Shown here piece by piece: positions 37,063-48,410 of a DNA stretch of 64,000 nt. Position 1 is the stretch's first letter. Every line of letters starts with the position of its first letter. The DNA comes from Ehrlichia canis str. Jake. GTDB lineage: Bacteria; Pseudomonadota; Alphaproteobacteria; Rickettsiales; Anaplasmataceae. Below the pieces are notes generated by a model, which was given only the letters and a program-made list of their open reading frames with translations, was not told where the DNA came from and did no database searches. The position numbers were made by a program, and so were the translations under genes. The stretch covers positions 62,001 through 126,000 of the forward strand of contig NC_007354.1 in assembly GCF_000012565.1 (NCBI RefSeq), read 5' to 3'.

Positions 37063-39732
37063 ATGTTATTTTTAGCGGTTATATCTATTGTTGGTAGTGC
37101 TGCGGCCGCAGTGTTACTTAGATTGATTATTAATGCTGCTCAAAATGAAAAAAATGAAGAGGAAGAACAGAAGGAGAGTGATAAAGAAAGATGTGTACAA
37201 GAGTCTGGTGTGGATAGTCATAGTAATGGTAAAGTGCGTGATAAAAGTACGATGTCTGATAAAAATGTAAGGGGTGGTAAAAAAAAGAGGAGGTCAAGGT
37301 CTAATAAGAAGGGTATACAAGAGATCGACAAAACTGATCAAGATAAGCAAAGCAATGCAGGTGCTGCATCTAGTGAAGGTATGAAGGAAAAAAAGTGTGA
37401 ATTAGAAAAGAAAGATATCAGGATTCCGACTGATATAGAGACAGGTAAGGAAAAAGGTGCTTTTGGTTTACAGTCTACAAGTGATAGTGTTCTAAGTACT
37501 GATTTACAAACTCAATATTTAGCTCTAGGTGCAAGGCTAAAGGAGCGTACTAAGTCTGTTAAAAGTAAGAAATCAAAGCCGACTAAGAAATCTGATGTGC
37601 AAGTGGCTATGGCAGTTGATTCAGATCAAGTTAAAAAAGATGATAAAAGTTCTGATAGAAGTGTGAGTACAGGTGGCAAAGATAAAGAAAAATTAGAAAA
37701 GAAAAGGCAACCTGAAAGTGCAAGAGAAGTGATTGTGCAATCAACTGATAGGGTTACAGCTGATAAAGTTAGTCAAAAGCAAGATGAGGAACGTAGTACT
37801 GAAACTTCATCTAGTAAAGATGTAAAATCTACAGAAGGGAGTAAAAGGGGATTAGAGCAGAAAGTGCCAGCAAAAGATGATGAATCTGATGAAGGTGTTC
37901 AAAATAAAAATAAGGAACATGATACTAAACCTAATGAACAGGTAGATCAAAGTGCAGATAAAGACTTGCAGCATCAACCTGGTGGTGGACCTATACGAAG
38001 TGCAAGTGAGCATTCTGGTACACCGAGTCAAAGTAAAGATACAAGTGCAATAAGTAGTGATGTTTCACAAGCATCTGATGGACAGGATAAATATTTAGCT
38101 CTAGGTGCAAGACCGAAAGTACGTACTAGTAAACCTTCTAAAAGTAAAATGCCTAAATCAGCTAAAAAACCTGCTGTTCAATTTTTTGATTGGGATAGTA
38201 AATATTATAAGGTACAAGATCCTGTTCTAGTTCAAGCTGGGAAAGAATATAATGCAGATATTAAATCTACAAGTAGTATACTTCCAGCAGATGAAGAAAG
38301 TATATCTACATTATTGTATGGCACTAAAGTTCAACAAAAACATAGTGAAAGCACTGATGCAGGTTTGAGTTTTAATGTATTGATTGATAAAACTAGTACT
38401 CAAGTAAATGAAGATTTAGTTGGGAAAGGTCAGGATTTTCTCACCATACAATCTATGCGTTTAAAAGAAAGTTCTTTGGATGCACAGGAAATGACTATTC
38501 TTAAGTCAGCAGGACAAAGAGTGTCGGATACTGTCATAAGTCCTGTGGAAACACCTGATATTGTACAGGCAGTATGTGATCAGATTATACAGAAAGATGA
38601 GTGTGAAGAAACTGCTGATAGTACTCAATTACAGTGTTTAAAATCTGTAAAAATATCTAAAGTTGATGTAAGGGGTAGACAAGAGTCAGTTATTGCTTTT
38701 GATCAGAGTGTATTACCATCTGCATTTGAGATTTTAGCATTAGCTAGTAAAAAATCTCAAGCAAAACGGCAAGCACTTAACATTAAATTTTATAATTTTA
38801 AAATGATGCATTTGCAATATTGCTATGATATAGCTCAAGAAATGTTTTTTGTTCAAAATAATAAGTTATATACTAAGTACGATCTTTTATCTTTTTTAAG
38901 ACTTAACATTCAAAATTATGAATTATGTGTTTTTTTGCTTAAGCTTTCTTATGTGTTAAATTGTACTATAGTGATACGTCAACCTACCTTTGCTAAAAAT
39001 TTAGTTTATAATGCATCTTTTTTTCATGAACCATCAATACTATGTGATTGTATTGGAAAACTTTTTTCTAGCGTACAAAGTGGCTATACATCTATAGAGG
39101 TAATGCATAAGATATTATGTAGTTATCATGTTAAAAGATTTCCACAAAATAGTACATTGTATTCAGGAGCATTTTTTTCTGAATTATTAAAAATATTAGG
39201 TCATCTTGTATCTATTAGATTAAGTGAGCCAAATTATCTGAATAAAATATTAGACTTTGCAATAGTGAATTGTTCTATGATGCTTGGTAGCATGTATAGT
39301 AATTATAGATACCTTACAGGCATTAAAGGAATGATTGCAGATGAAGCTACTTTTAACATGCTAGTTGATCATATGGGATCAACGGGTTCTTGTAAAGGAA
39401 AGTTGGGTTTGATGTGTTATCGTGTATTGTGTAATATTTTATATATGTATAATGGGGATTATAATAATGATGTCTTGATATGTGGTATGTACTTACCAGA
39501 AAGAGTGGTAAAACAATGTTCTCAGTATTTTTCGGATAAGATAGTAAACAATGTAGTTAATAATACTATGGGTTTTCATGTTATTATGGAAGACATATCT
39601 ATGCTTATTTGTAGCATGATTGATAGATTTAATTTAGCTGCTTTTGAGAAGGAAATACAAGCATATTCTAACTTATATGATATGATGGTACGTAGTTCTG
39701 GTACTCAGAAAGATCAGGGACATGGAAAATAA
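37063..39732 (+). CDS. GARPK-family paralog with membrane segment
   Basis: 889 residues, function unknown. It has an N-terminal hydrophobic segment (LFLAVISIVGSAAAAVLLRLII), then an acidic stretch and a basic GGKKKRRSRSNKKG near 72-85. Two copies of the YLALGAR motif follow: one as GARLK (about 155) and one as GARPK (about 348), the latter with PAVQFFDWDS near 370. The C-terminal domain runs from about 579 (MMHLQYCYDIAQEMFFV) through FAIVNCSMMLGSMYSNY and VDHMGSTGS to a basic tail (SSGTQKDQGHGK). No poly-G tract. Residues about 160-260 are nearly the same as residues 245-350 of the gene at 31462, a sign of segment exchange. Intact from leader to tail, it is the best reference member of the family. 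Confidence 0.85.
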   Translation: MLFLAVISIVGSAAAAVLLRLIINAAQNEKNEEEEQKESDKERCVQESGVDSHSNGKVRDKSTMSDKNVRGGKKKRRSRSNKKGIQEIDKTDQDKQSNAGAASSEGMKEKKCELEKKDIRIPTDIETGKEKGAFGLQSTSDSVLSTDLQTQYLALGARLKERTKSVKSKKSKPTKKSDVQVAMAVDSDQVKKDDKSSDRSVSTGGKDKEKLEKKRQPESAREVIVQSTDRVTADKVSQKQDEERSTETSSSKDVKSTEGSKRGLEQKVPAKDDESDEGVQNKNKEHDTKPNEQVDQSADKDLQHQPGGGPIRSASEHSGTPSQSKDTSAISSDVSQASDGQDKYLALGARPKVRTSKPSKSKMPKSAKKPAVQFFDWDSKYYKVQDPVLVQAGKEYNADIKSTSSILPADEESISTLLYGTKVQQKHSESTDAGLSFNVLIDKTSTQVNEDLVGKGQDFLTIQSMRLKESSLDAQEMTILKSAGQRVSDTVISPVETPDIVQAVCDQIIQKDECEETADSTQLQCLKSVKISKVDVRGRQESVIAFDQSVLPSAFEILALASKKSQAKRQALNIKFYNFKMMHLQYCYDIAQEMFFVQNNKLYTKYDLLSFLRLNIQNYELCVFLLKLSYVLNCTIVIRQPTFAKNLVYNASFFHEPSILCDCIGKLFSSVQSGYTSIEVMHKILCSYHVKRFPQNSTLYSGAFFSELLKILGHLVSIRLSEPNYLNKILDFAIVNCSMMLGSMYSNYRYLTGIKGMIADEATFNMLVDHMGSTGSCKGKLGLMCYRVLCNILYMYNGDYNNDVLICGMYLPERVVKQCSQYFSDKIVNNVVNNTMGFHVIMEDISMLICSMIDRFNLAAFEKEIQAYSNLYDMMVRSSGTQKDQGHGK

Positions 39733-40106
39733 AAATTTATACTTTGAAAGTTTTGTTTAATCAGGAAATATCGTAAATCAATCTGATGGAAATATGTATA
39801 TAATAAAGATCATATAAGGCCAATTATAATCTGTGTAAGTAAAGTACTGCAGCTGTTGTTATTTTAATACATGTGAATTACCATTTGTTACATAATATCA
39901 CTATTGTTAGGATATAAAAAATACATATTTCTTTTAATCATAGATCATAATGATAAACTAATTTATCTGACATTTTATCTTGAGGTTGCTATTGATAAGT
40001 TTTAATTAGTATGTCTTTTCTATGGAAATTGAAATGTAATGATGTTACTTATTAAGAATTTAAGTTTTTGTTCTTGTGTTGGTATGTATTTTTATAATAT
40101 TTTTTT
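39733..40106. other. Intergenic region, no gene seen
   Basis: 374 AT-rich bases. The beginning resembles the 3' flank of the preceding paralogs (TTTGAAAGTTTTGTTTAATCA) and the end carries TGTATTTTTAT at 40085-40095, 11 bases before the next ATG. Confidence 0.5.
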
Positions 40107-42194
40107 ATGATAGTAGCAATAATAGTAGGTGCTGTATCTGTTGTTGGTGCAGCTACAGCGCTAATTAGCATAATATCTAGTTCTGATGAGGATAAAGATA
40201 GTACAAAAGCATTAGAACAAGAAAAGAAATCAGAAGATACGAGTAAATCTGATCGTGGTAAAGCAAGTGGTGTGCAAGTTTCACCGGATAAGGTAGTAGA
40301 AGATAATAAACCTGTAGAGACTAGTCAAGATTTAGGTGCAACAGGTATAACTCCTGGAGATAATAGTGATAAGCAAGATGCTTTGCAGGCTAGATATTTG
40401 CGTGAAGGTGCAAAGCCAAAAGTGCACTCTAGTAAATCTGCTAAAAGCAAGGTAACTAAGCCTACTAAAAAACCTGCAGTTAAGTTTTATGATTGGTCTA
40501 AAAAAGAGTATGTAAGTGCTGCTACTACTTTTGTGCAATCTGTGCAGCAACCCAGTAAAGTTGTTGAATCAACATCTGATGTAGTACCACCTAAGGCTCC
40601 TAAAGTGATTATACAACCATCATCTTCTGAAGTTAGAGAAGAAGGGGACAAGGATAGAAGTAAGTACATTGAGCCTGAAAAGCTTATTGTTCAGCAAATA
40701 TTAACACCTGATGTTAGTTTGCAATTAGGTAAAGAAGATAAAGTGCTGAGTGATCCGAATTATGATCCTGAGGTAACTGTTGTTGAATTACTCAAACAAA
40801 TGAGTTTAGATAAGTTAAGTACTGCAGCTCAGGGCAAGCAAAAAGTCTTTGATGAAACTAAAGAGAAGAAGCATAAAAGTGAGGGTAAATTAAGCTCTGT
40901 ACCTGTTGTCCATCAGGAGGAAATGTTAACGTCTGATGTGGATTTGCAATTGAGTGAAGATGAGAAGATGCTGAATGATCCAAATTATGATCCTGAAGCA
41001 GCTATTATTGAATTACTCAGACAAATGAATGTAGAAAAGTTAGGTGCTACAGCTCAAGGTGAGCAAGAAGTATCTGATACACCTGAGAAATATCGTTATG
41101 AAGGCTATAGTGAATTAAGTTCTGTAAAAGTGAGTAGTCTATCTCCAGCTGAGCTTATTGCTTGTAGTGGAAAGCAGTTCAATAATTTCATGGGCAGCAC
41201 TTGCATAAGGTTACTACAGAAAAGATATAGTAGTAGTGACAAACGCTTTAAGATGTTTTTGCAGAAGTTTAGAAGTATGCAGTTTATATATTGTTGTGAA
41301 ATACTACAACAGCTTTTTTATGTGCAGTGTAATAGATTGTATGTTACAGACAATACTGAGGTTTTATTGAGAAATTTACAAAATCCGACCTTATGTGTAC
41401 TAGTACTTAAACTTTGTTTCGCATTATATTGTACAATACCATTAGCCCGACAAGGTTTTTGTGATACTGTAGTCTATAATACGCGTATTTGTGGCAAAAA
41501 CTTATTGGATATGTTGCTTGTGAAAGTTTATAATGGTGTGCAACATGAAGGGTTCAAGTTTCGTCCTATTAGGCAAATATTATATTGTCAGTATCTCAAC
41601 AAGTTAAGTTTTAGTAATGTAGTGTTGCATGATGGAGATTTTTTCCTTGGTATATATAGCTTGTTGTGTGAGCTTAGTTATCTCAGAGTAAATAGTATAT
41701 TACGGTCACATGATATACTGGATTTTGCAATAGTAGGTTGTGCGATTATGTGTGGTAGTATGTATGATAATTATGGATTCTTGATAAATAATAAAACAAG
41801 CATTGATGAAGAACATAATATTATGTATTTAGTTGAACATATGGGATCAACAGGTCCTCAAAGAGGAGCTTTTGGTCAAATGTGTTACGATCTGTTATGT
41901 CAAGTGCGGTATATGTATAATGCTGGTAATAATCAATTAACTAAGCTTCACAATATGTTATTCCCAAGAGCACTAATAGAACAATGTTCTCCAGGCTTTC
42001 GTGAAAGAGCTGAAGAGCATGTAGCTGGTGGTACTATGTCTTTTAACCTGATTATAACAGATATTGCTAGCCGTATTTGTAGAATGATGGATAGATATCA
42101 CTTGGGTCCTTTTGAGTATGAAGTAAGTTCATATGCTAGACTGTATGATGATATAATGCGTGGTCTTGATAAAGGTACTGGTAATCAAAGATAA
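40107..42194 (+). CDS. GARPK-family paralog with membrane segment and internal helical repeat
   Basis: 695 residues. N-terminal hydrophobic segment (IVAIIVGAVSVVGAATALISII), a short charged linker, YLREGAKPKVHSS at about 98-110, a Lys-rich bridge and PAVKFYDWS near 121-129. Two copies of a 30-residue unit follow (about 208-240 and 285-315), each with DPNYDPE and a helix ending in LLKQMSLDKL or LLRQMNVEKL. The C-terminal domain spans about 385-680 (MQFIYCCEILQQLFYV, FAIVGCAIMCGSMYDNY, VEHMGSTGPQRGAFGQMCY) with the tail RGLDKGTGNQR. No poly-G tract. A worn copy of its own last 40 codons lies about 140 bases downstream of the stop. Function unknown. Confidence 0.84.
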   Translation: MIVAIIVGAVSVVGAATALISIISSSDEDKDSTKALEQEKKSEDTSKSDRGKASGVQVSPDKVVEDNKPVETSQDLGATGITPGDNSDKQDALQARYLREGAKPKVHSSKSAKSKVTKPTKKPAVKFYDWSKKEYVSAATTFVQSVQQPSKVVESTSDVVPPKAPKVIIQPSSSEVREEGDKDRSKYIEPEKLIVQQILTPDVSLQLGKEDKVLSDPNYDPEVTVVELLKQMSLDKLSTAAQGKQKVFDETKEKKHKSEGKLSSVPVVHQEEMLTSDVDLQLSEDEKMLNDPNYDPEAAIIELLRQMNVEKLGATAQGEQEVSDTPEKYRYEGYSELSSVKVSSLSPAELIACSGKQFNNFMGSTCIRLLQKRYSSSDKRFKMFLQKFRSMQFIYCCEILQQLFYVQCNRLYVTDNTEVLLRNLQNPTLCVLVLKLCFALYCTIPLARQGFCDTVVYNTRICGKNLLDMLLVKVYNGVQHEGFKFRPIRQILYCQYLNKLSFSNVVLHDGDFFLGIYSLLCELSYLRVNSILRSHDILDFAIVGCAIMCGSMYDNYGFLINNKTSIDEEHNIMYLVEHMGSTGPQRGAFGQMCYDLLCQVRYMYNAGNNQLTKLHNMLFPRALIEQCSPGFRERAEEHVAGGTMSFNLIITDIASRICRMMDRYHLGPFEYEVSSYARLYDDIMRGLDKGTGNQR

Positions 42195-42331
42195 AAGTTT
42201 TGTCATTCTAAAAGTTTTTGTTCAGTCATGAAGACGTATGTGAGTCAAAGTATAGTGTTTACTTTGGTGGAAGTAATATATTGAATAGAAGATAAACTTA
42301 GCTTTGTTTATAAGTTGTATATGAATTTTAC

Positions 42332-42480
42332 AAATACTTTTGAATATAGAGTAAATTCATGTGATAAACTGTGTAATGATGTGGTATGTGGTTCTGATAA
42401 AGTGTGATAGTCAAAGATAAAAGTTTTATCATGCTGAAAATTTTACTCAGTTATGAAAACGTATGTAAGTGAAATCTAGA
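42332..42480 (+). pseudogene. Eroded copy of the 3' end of the preceding gene
   Basis: This noncoding stretch aligns by eye with 42109-42255. GAATATAGAGTAAATTCATG matches GAGTATGAAGTAAGTTCATA, then GATAAAGTGTGATAGTCAAAGATAAAAGTTTT-like sequence matches the region around the stop codon, followed by ACGTATGTAAGTG against ACGTATGTGAGTC. Stops interrupt it. It is a leftover from a tandem duplication. Confidence 0.7.
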
Positions 42481-42795
42481 ATTTACACGAATATCTTAAA
42501 TAGAATTCATATAATGTGGTTATTATGTGTTTCAGAGGAGTATTACTGTGGTATTTATTCACAGTATTACTATTGAACAATGTATCCTACTAATTTTAGG
42601 AATAAAGAAATTTTTTGTTGTTTATATACTGTAGTAAATAGTTATTAGGGTAAGATTATATAGCTGATTTGTTAATTAGTTTCTTTAGATTTTTTATAAA
42701 TATAGCTTTATTGTTAATATATCTTGTTAAATTGCTATAAATATAGTATTGATTATAAAAATTTAAACTGTTTTTTAATATAAATATTGGTAGTT
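42481..42795. other. Intergenic region with a weakened family leader
   Basis: AT-rich, no gene. From about 42710 it resembles the leader before the gene at 45083 (AATATATCTTGTTAAATTGC, then AAATTTAAACTGTTTTTTAATA), but lacks the TGTGTTTTTAT box. Confidence 0.45.
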
Positions 42796-42835
42796 ATGAA
42801 ACTTTTAGTGAAAGTATTGCGTAATTTAGTATATA

Positions 42836-44719
<1,884 letters not shown>

Positions 44720-45082
44720 GGTGTGTAAGATTTATTGTTTAGTTGATAGCGAATTAATCAGAGTTGAGATACTGTGTTTATGGTGTCTTTAATATAAGTT
44801 ATGTATAGTCATGGTTACTATTTTGTAAAAGCTATAGTAATTTGTCTTATTGTTTAAGAATATTGATCACATTGATACCAATGAGTTGCTGTTTTTAATG
44901 TGTAAAAGAGTTTTTACATGTTTCATGTGGTTAAAGGATTAGAATAGTAGTACTATATATTAATTTACCAACTCTAAAACTTTTATTAGTATATCTTGTA
45001 AGGATATTGAAAATATTATAATATTAATTATGAAGAATTTAAGTTCTTTTTATTTCAGTGTGTGTTTTTATGATTTCTAGTT
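44720..45082. other. Intergenic region with family leader
   Basis: 363 bases with no gene. The right part carries the best preserved family leader: TTGTAA at 44996-45001 and TATAAT at 45017-45022, then AAGAATTTAAGTTC, a TTTCAG and TGTGTTTTTAT at 45061-45071. Confidence 0.55.
44996..45071 (+). promoter_or_regulatory. Conserved leader of the paralog genes
   Basis: TTGTAA and TATAAT 15 bases apart could form a promoter, though the spacing is short. The block from there to TGTGTTTTTAT (45061-45071) recurs upstream of 34554, and in parts upstream of 37063 and 40107. TGTGTTTTTAT or TGTATTTTTAT sits exactly 11 bases before the ATG at 37063, 40107 and 45083. No Shine-Dalgarno is seen at these starts, so the box may help translation. 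The role is inferred from conservation only. Confidence 0.4.
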
Positions 45083-47554
45083 ATGTTGTTAATATTGTTA
45101 ACAATTGTATCTTTTATTGGTGGTGCTGCAGCTTCAGCATTGTTGAGATTAATTACTTCTAATACAAGTCAAGATAGTGATAAAGTATCTGGAAAAGATG
45201 AGCCAGGAAGTAATGAAGAGAGTTCACAGGAGTTTTTAAAAGCTGGTCAAGATCAAGCTAAAGCTAAAGCTAAAGCAGGTGGTGCAGTAGTTGTATCTGT
45301 CCTACAAATGCAAGGTGGGAAGAAAAAGAAGCGTTCAAGGCATAGTAAGCAAATTGTGCAAGGGACTGATAAAACTAGCCAGCAATCTGCAAAAGATGAT
45401 GCAGATACTGTGTCAGATAAAGATACAAAGAAAGGTAAGGATACTAGAGAAGGTTCAGGGAAAGAAGTACAGTCAGCAGATAGTGAGAAAGGTGTGCAGT
45501 GTATTGGTGAAAATGGTCTTGATCAGCTTGTACAGGATGGTGCAGATACTACATCCGATAAAGATGTTAAGAAGAAAGCAAGTACTCAAGATCCGTTAAA
45601 GAAAGACGAACAATTAAAAAGTGATAGAAAGGATGTTGAAGGACCTAATAAAACTGTTCAGAGCCAACAAGAAGTGAATGCGTTGCCTGTTAAGGAAAAG
45701 GTGGGAGATATTGGAGTTAGTGTTGATCATTCTAGTATGCAACATGCGAATGATCAACAGATTTCAGTCAATGTTGGAAGTGAAGCTTCTCAATATTTAC
45801 TTCTAGGTGCAAGGCCAAAAGTACGTGTTGGTAAAACTTCTAAAAGTAAGAAATCTAAAGAACCTGCAGTGAAATTTTATGATTGGTCGAGTAAGAATTA
45901 TCGAGATAAAGATCCTTTTCTTGTACAGGCTGTAGAAGAATCTAGAAAAGGTAGGGCAATAAGCAATGTAGTGACAACTCAAACTTCTGAAAAAGTGTTG
46001 CCTGCTGGTGATTTTCAAGTTGAGCAGAAGCATGTGGATAGTGCTACTGATATCAGTGTGGGTCTTGGTGTGTCTCAGCAACCTGGTAGCGATAAAGTTG
46101 TAGCAGATGAAAGTTTATTAGTTGAGCAGGAAACTAATATTCATAAGCAGTGTTTATCTCTGAAAGTAGTATCTACACATGAACAAGATATAGTTAGTAT
46201 TGTAGAACAAGTAAGTTTGGATGAATTGGGTGCTGCAGTTCGCATAGATCCAGCAGCTTCTGATCAAGGTATACATCTAGAAGAAAGTTCTTTAGTGATG
46301 CAAGAAGATAGTATGCTTACTACTGTAGAACAAGTGAGTTTGGATAATTTAGGAGCTGCAGCTTGCGTAGTACCTGTAGAAACATCTGATCGGAGTGTAC
46401 AAGAGAGAAAAGCTAGTGTTAAAGAGACAGGAAATTTGAGTACACATGTAAAATCTGTAGGTATATCGAAAGTTGCTAGTGCAAATGGAAAAAGAACTTT
46501 ACATAAGAATATATTGTCAGAGTTTATTAAGAGTAGTGCAAAGTCAGCTGTTGGTGAAGACATAGAAAAAAATAAAGCAGACTTCAAACAAAGGATATGT
46601 GTTTTTAAAGCTATACATTTTGAATACTGTCGTTCTATTGGTAGAGAACTTTTTGAAGAGCAAAGAGGTAAGATATTGCTTAGGAAGGGTATTATATCTT
46701 TTATAAAAAGAGTAATACCAAATAGAAAAATTTGCACTTTTATATTTAAACTTGCTTATATGTTGAATTGCATGGAAATGGTGAATCGACCTGATGTTGC
46801 TAATAGTATGATATGTAATTTATTGTTATATAGCAACCAGTCATTGCTTGATGAAAACCTTGTTCAAATCGTTCAGTGTGTACAAAGTGGTGCAAATGTT
46901 GAAGAAGCATCAAAAGTATTGCATGGTTGTTGTTTTAAAATGGCAAATTGTGATCATGAATTTTATGATGGGGAATTTTTTAGAAATGTATTAGATGTTT
47001 TTCAGAAGCTCATGTTGTTTAGATTAGTTGGTGCAAATTGTCCAAAGAAAGTGTTAGACTTAGTCATAGTAAAGTGTGCTATGATAATTGGTACTATGTA
47101 TACTGGTTATAGGTGTTTTATTAAATCTCAAGGTGGATTTAGTGATGATGAAAGTATTGCTGCGATAATTGAGCATATGTATGGGGGGGGGGGTGACGCA
47201 AAAACAAAGCCCCATGCAGGAAGAGTTGGCGTAATTTGTTGTAATATGCTAGTTAATCTAATGAATATGTATGATCCAGAGTCTAATGGAATAGTGCAAA
47301 TATCTGGTATATGCTTTCCAGAAAAATTGATATGCCAATGTTCTGAACATTTAAGTAATGAAATTGAAAGGAATATGGCTGAAGGTACTATGGGTTATGA
47401 AGTTATTATGGAAAATCTTGCTATGTGTTTATATAGTACGATTGAGAACTTTGACATAGCTGCTTGTAGAGAAGAAACAGAAGTATATTCTGCTATATAT
47501 AATGAAATAATTCGTAGTTCTGGTGTTAGTAAAGGTAAGTGGCATAATAGATAA
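45083..47554 (+). CDS. GARPK-family paralog with membrane segment and poly-G11 in the C-terminal domain
   Basis: 823 residues. N-terminal hydrophobic segment (LLILLTIVSFIGGAAASALLRLI), a short KAKAKA stretch from a six-base repeat, the basic GGKKKKRSRHSK near 78, acidic/Lys-rich repeats, YLLLGARPKVRVG at about 238-250 and PAVKFYDWSSKNY. Two VEQVSLDxLGAA helices lie at about 372 and 413. The C-terminal domain begins near 510 (IHFEYCRSIGRELFEE) with LVIVKCAMIIGTMYTGY. The G11 run at 47183-47193 falls inside this domain, where paralogs read HMGSTGP, giving HMYGGGGD here. Slippage there would destroy the last 120 residues. The tail SSGVSKGKWHNR is basic. Function unknown. Confidence 0.84.
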   Translation: MLLILLTIVSFIGGAAASALLRLITSNTSQDSDKVSGKDEPGSNEESSQEFLKAGQDQAKAKAKAGGAVVVSVLQMQGGKKKKRSRHSKQIVQGTDKTSQQSAKDDADTVSDKDTKKGKDTREGSGKEVQSADSEKGVQCIGENGLDQLVQDGADTTSDKDVKKKASTQDPLKKDEQLKSDRKDVEGPNKTVQSQQEVNALPVKEKVGDIGVSVDHSSMQHANDQQISVNVGSEASQYLLLGARPKVRVGKTSKSKKSKEPAVKFYDWSSKNYRDKDPFLVQAVEESRKGRAISNVVTTQTSEKVLPAGDFQVEQKHVDSATDISVGLGVSQQPGSDKVVADESLLVEQETNIHKQCLSLKVVSTHEQDIVSIVEQVSLDELGAAVRIDPAASDQGIHLEESSLVMQEDSMLTTVEQVSLDNLGAAACVVPVETSDRSVQERKASVKETGNLSTHVKSVGISKVASANGKRTLHKNILSEFIKSSAKSAVGEDIEKNKADFKQRICVFKAIHFEYCRSIGRELFEEQRGKILLRKGIISFIKRVIPNRKICTFIFKLAYMLNCMEMVNRPDVANSMICNLLLYSNQSLLDENLVQIVQCVQSGANVEEASKVLHGCCFKMANCDHEFYDGEFFRNVLDVFQKLMLFRLVGANCPKKVLDLVIVKCAMIIGTMYTGYRCFIKSQGGFSDDESIAAIIEHMYGGGGDAKTKPHAGRVGVICCNMLVNLMNMYDPESNGIVQISGICFPEKLICQCSEHLSNEIERNMAEGTMGYEVIMENLAMCLYSTIENFDIAACREETEVYSAIYNEIIRSSGVSKGKWHNR
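47183..47193 (+). repeat. Poly(G)11 tract in coding sequence
   Basis: Eleven G in frame inside the conserved domain. Unlike the other tracts of the island it is near the 3' end of its gene. Confidence 0.95.
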
Positions 47555-47907
47555 TAATGTGTTGAAGATTATTGTGAAATGTTGTAATCATTGTTAATAG
47601 AAATTATGTTTGCTGTATCCAAAGTGGTAACAACTACTTCACTAATTGAATTCTTTACCGTTTTTTCCTTGTCTAATTCCTTCCCATTTAACTTAATGGA
47701 TGTTAGGTTGTTGTTGATCTAGAATCCAGGGTTTCTTACTCATTTGTAGTTAGTATTAGTGAAGCTATGCTATTCTTTATCAAGTAACTTCTTGAAAGTT
47801 GTTTTAAAGCAAAGGAATTGCTACTTTTGATTGCAAAAATGTCGGAAATGTGGTAATATTAATTGTAAAGAATTTTCACTTCCAGAGAAAATGAGTGTGT
47901 TATCGTA
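47555..47907. other. Intergenic region, no gene seen
   Basis: 353 bases, AT-rich, with no open frame. Near the end AAGAATTTTCACTTCC and GTGTGTTATCGTAATG resemble the leader before the gene at 50504 (AAGAATCTAAATTTCC, GTGTGTTATTATG). Confidence 0.5.
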
Positions 47908-48144
47908 ATGATTTTTCCTGCAATTGCAGTTGCTACAGTGGCAACAACCCTTACAATAGTTGTATTATGTGATAAAAAAAGTGGAAAGATTGGGAATAAA
48001 TCAAATATAGACAACATAGAAGCAAGCACAAGTAGTTCTACAGCTACTACCTCAGATGAAGAGTTAGCTGAAGAATTGTCTGGTTTAGATATTGCATCTT
48101 CTAAGAGTAGAATTTTAGATAGGGGGGGGGGGGAACTAGCTTAG
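47908..48144 (+). CDS. N-terminal part of a phase-variable GARPK-family gene (OFF, poly-G12)
   Basis: 78 codons: a hydrophobic segment (IFPAIAVATVATTLTIVVLC), a basic turn and the acidic, Ser/Thr-rich SSKSRILDR. Then a G12 run, after which the frame reads ELA and stops at TAG 48142-48144. The twin gene at 50504 has the same organisation and continues as GGGGTSLEEN. With 13 or 10 G this gene would read GTSLEESVVKSSK and go on without a stop to 50336, giving about 809 residues (with 13 G). As read, only a short membrane peptide is made. Confidence 0.8.
   Translation: MIFPAIAVATVATTLTIVVLCDKKSGKIGNKSNIDNIEASTSSSTATTSDEELAEELSGLDIASSKSRILDRGGGELA
48122..48133 (+). repeat. Poly(G)12 tract that breaks the reading frame
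   Basis: Twelve G directly after an AGAT. It is the only G-tract in the island whose present length puts the downstream gene out of frame. Confidence 0.95.
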
Positions 48145-48410
48145 AAGAGAGTGTAGTAAAATCATCTAAGTCTTTAAGAAAGAGGCGTAGAAAAAAATCA
48201 GCATTAAAAGATCCAGATGCGGTTTCTTCTGCTATTGACACAGTAGATCATGCTAGTAGTGGTATATATGATGTTTGTAAAGAGGAAGAGTACGCTGCTG
48301 CCGTATTTCAAGTATGTGTATCAGAAAGTAAGTATTTACAGCAGCATGCAAGACCAAAAGTTAGTCAACCTTCTAGGAAACAACAAAAGGATATTAAAAG
48401 AACTAGTTCT

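Noticed and set aside
45291-45599. 102-codon frame on the + strand
   Set aside because: Out-of-frame shadow of the Lys-rich part of the 45083 gene.
46264-46737. 157-codon frame on the - strand
   Set aside because: Antisense to the 45083 gene, with no ribosome-binding site and no family features.
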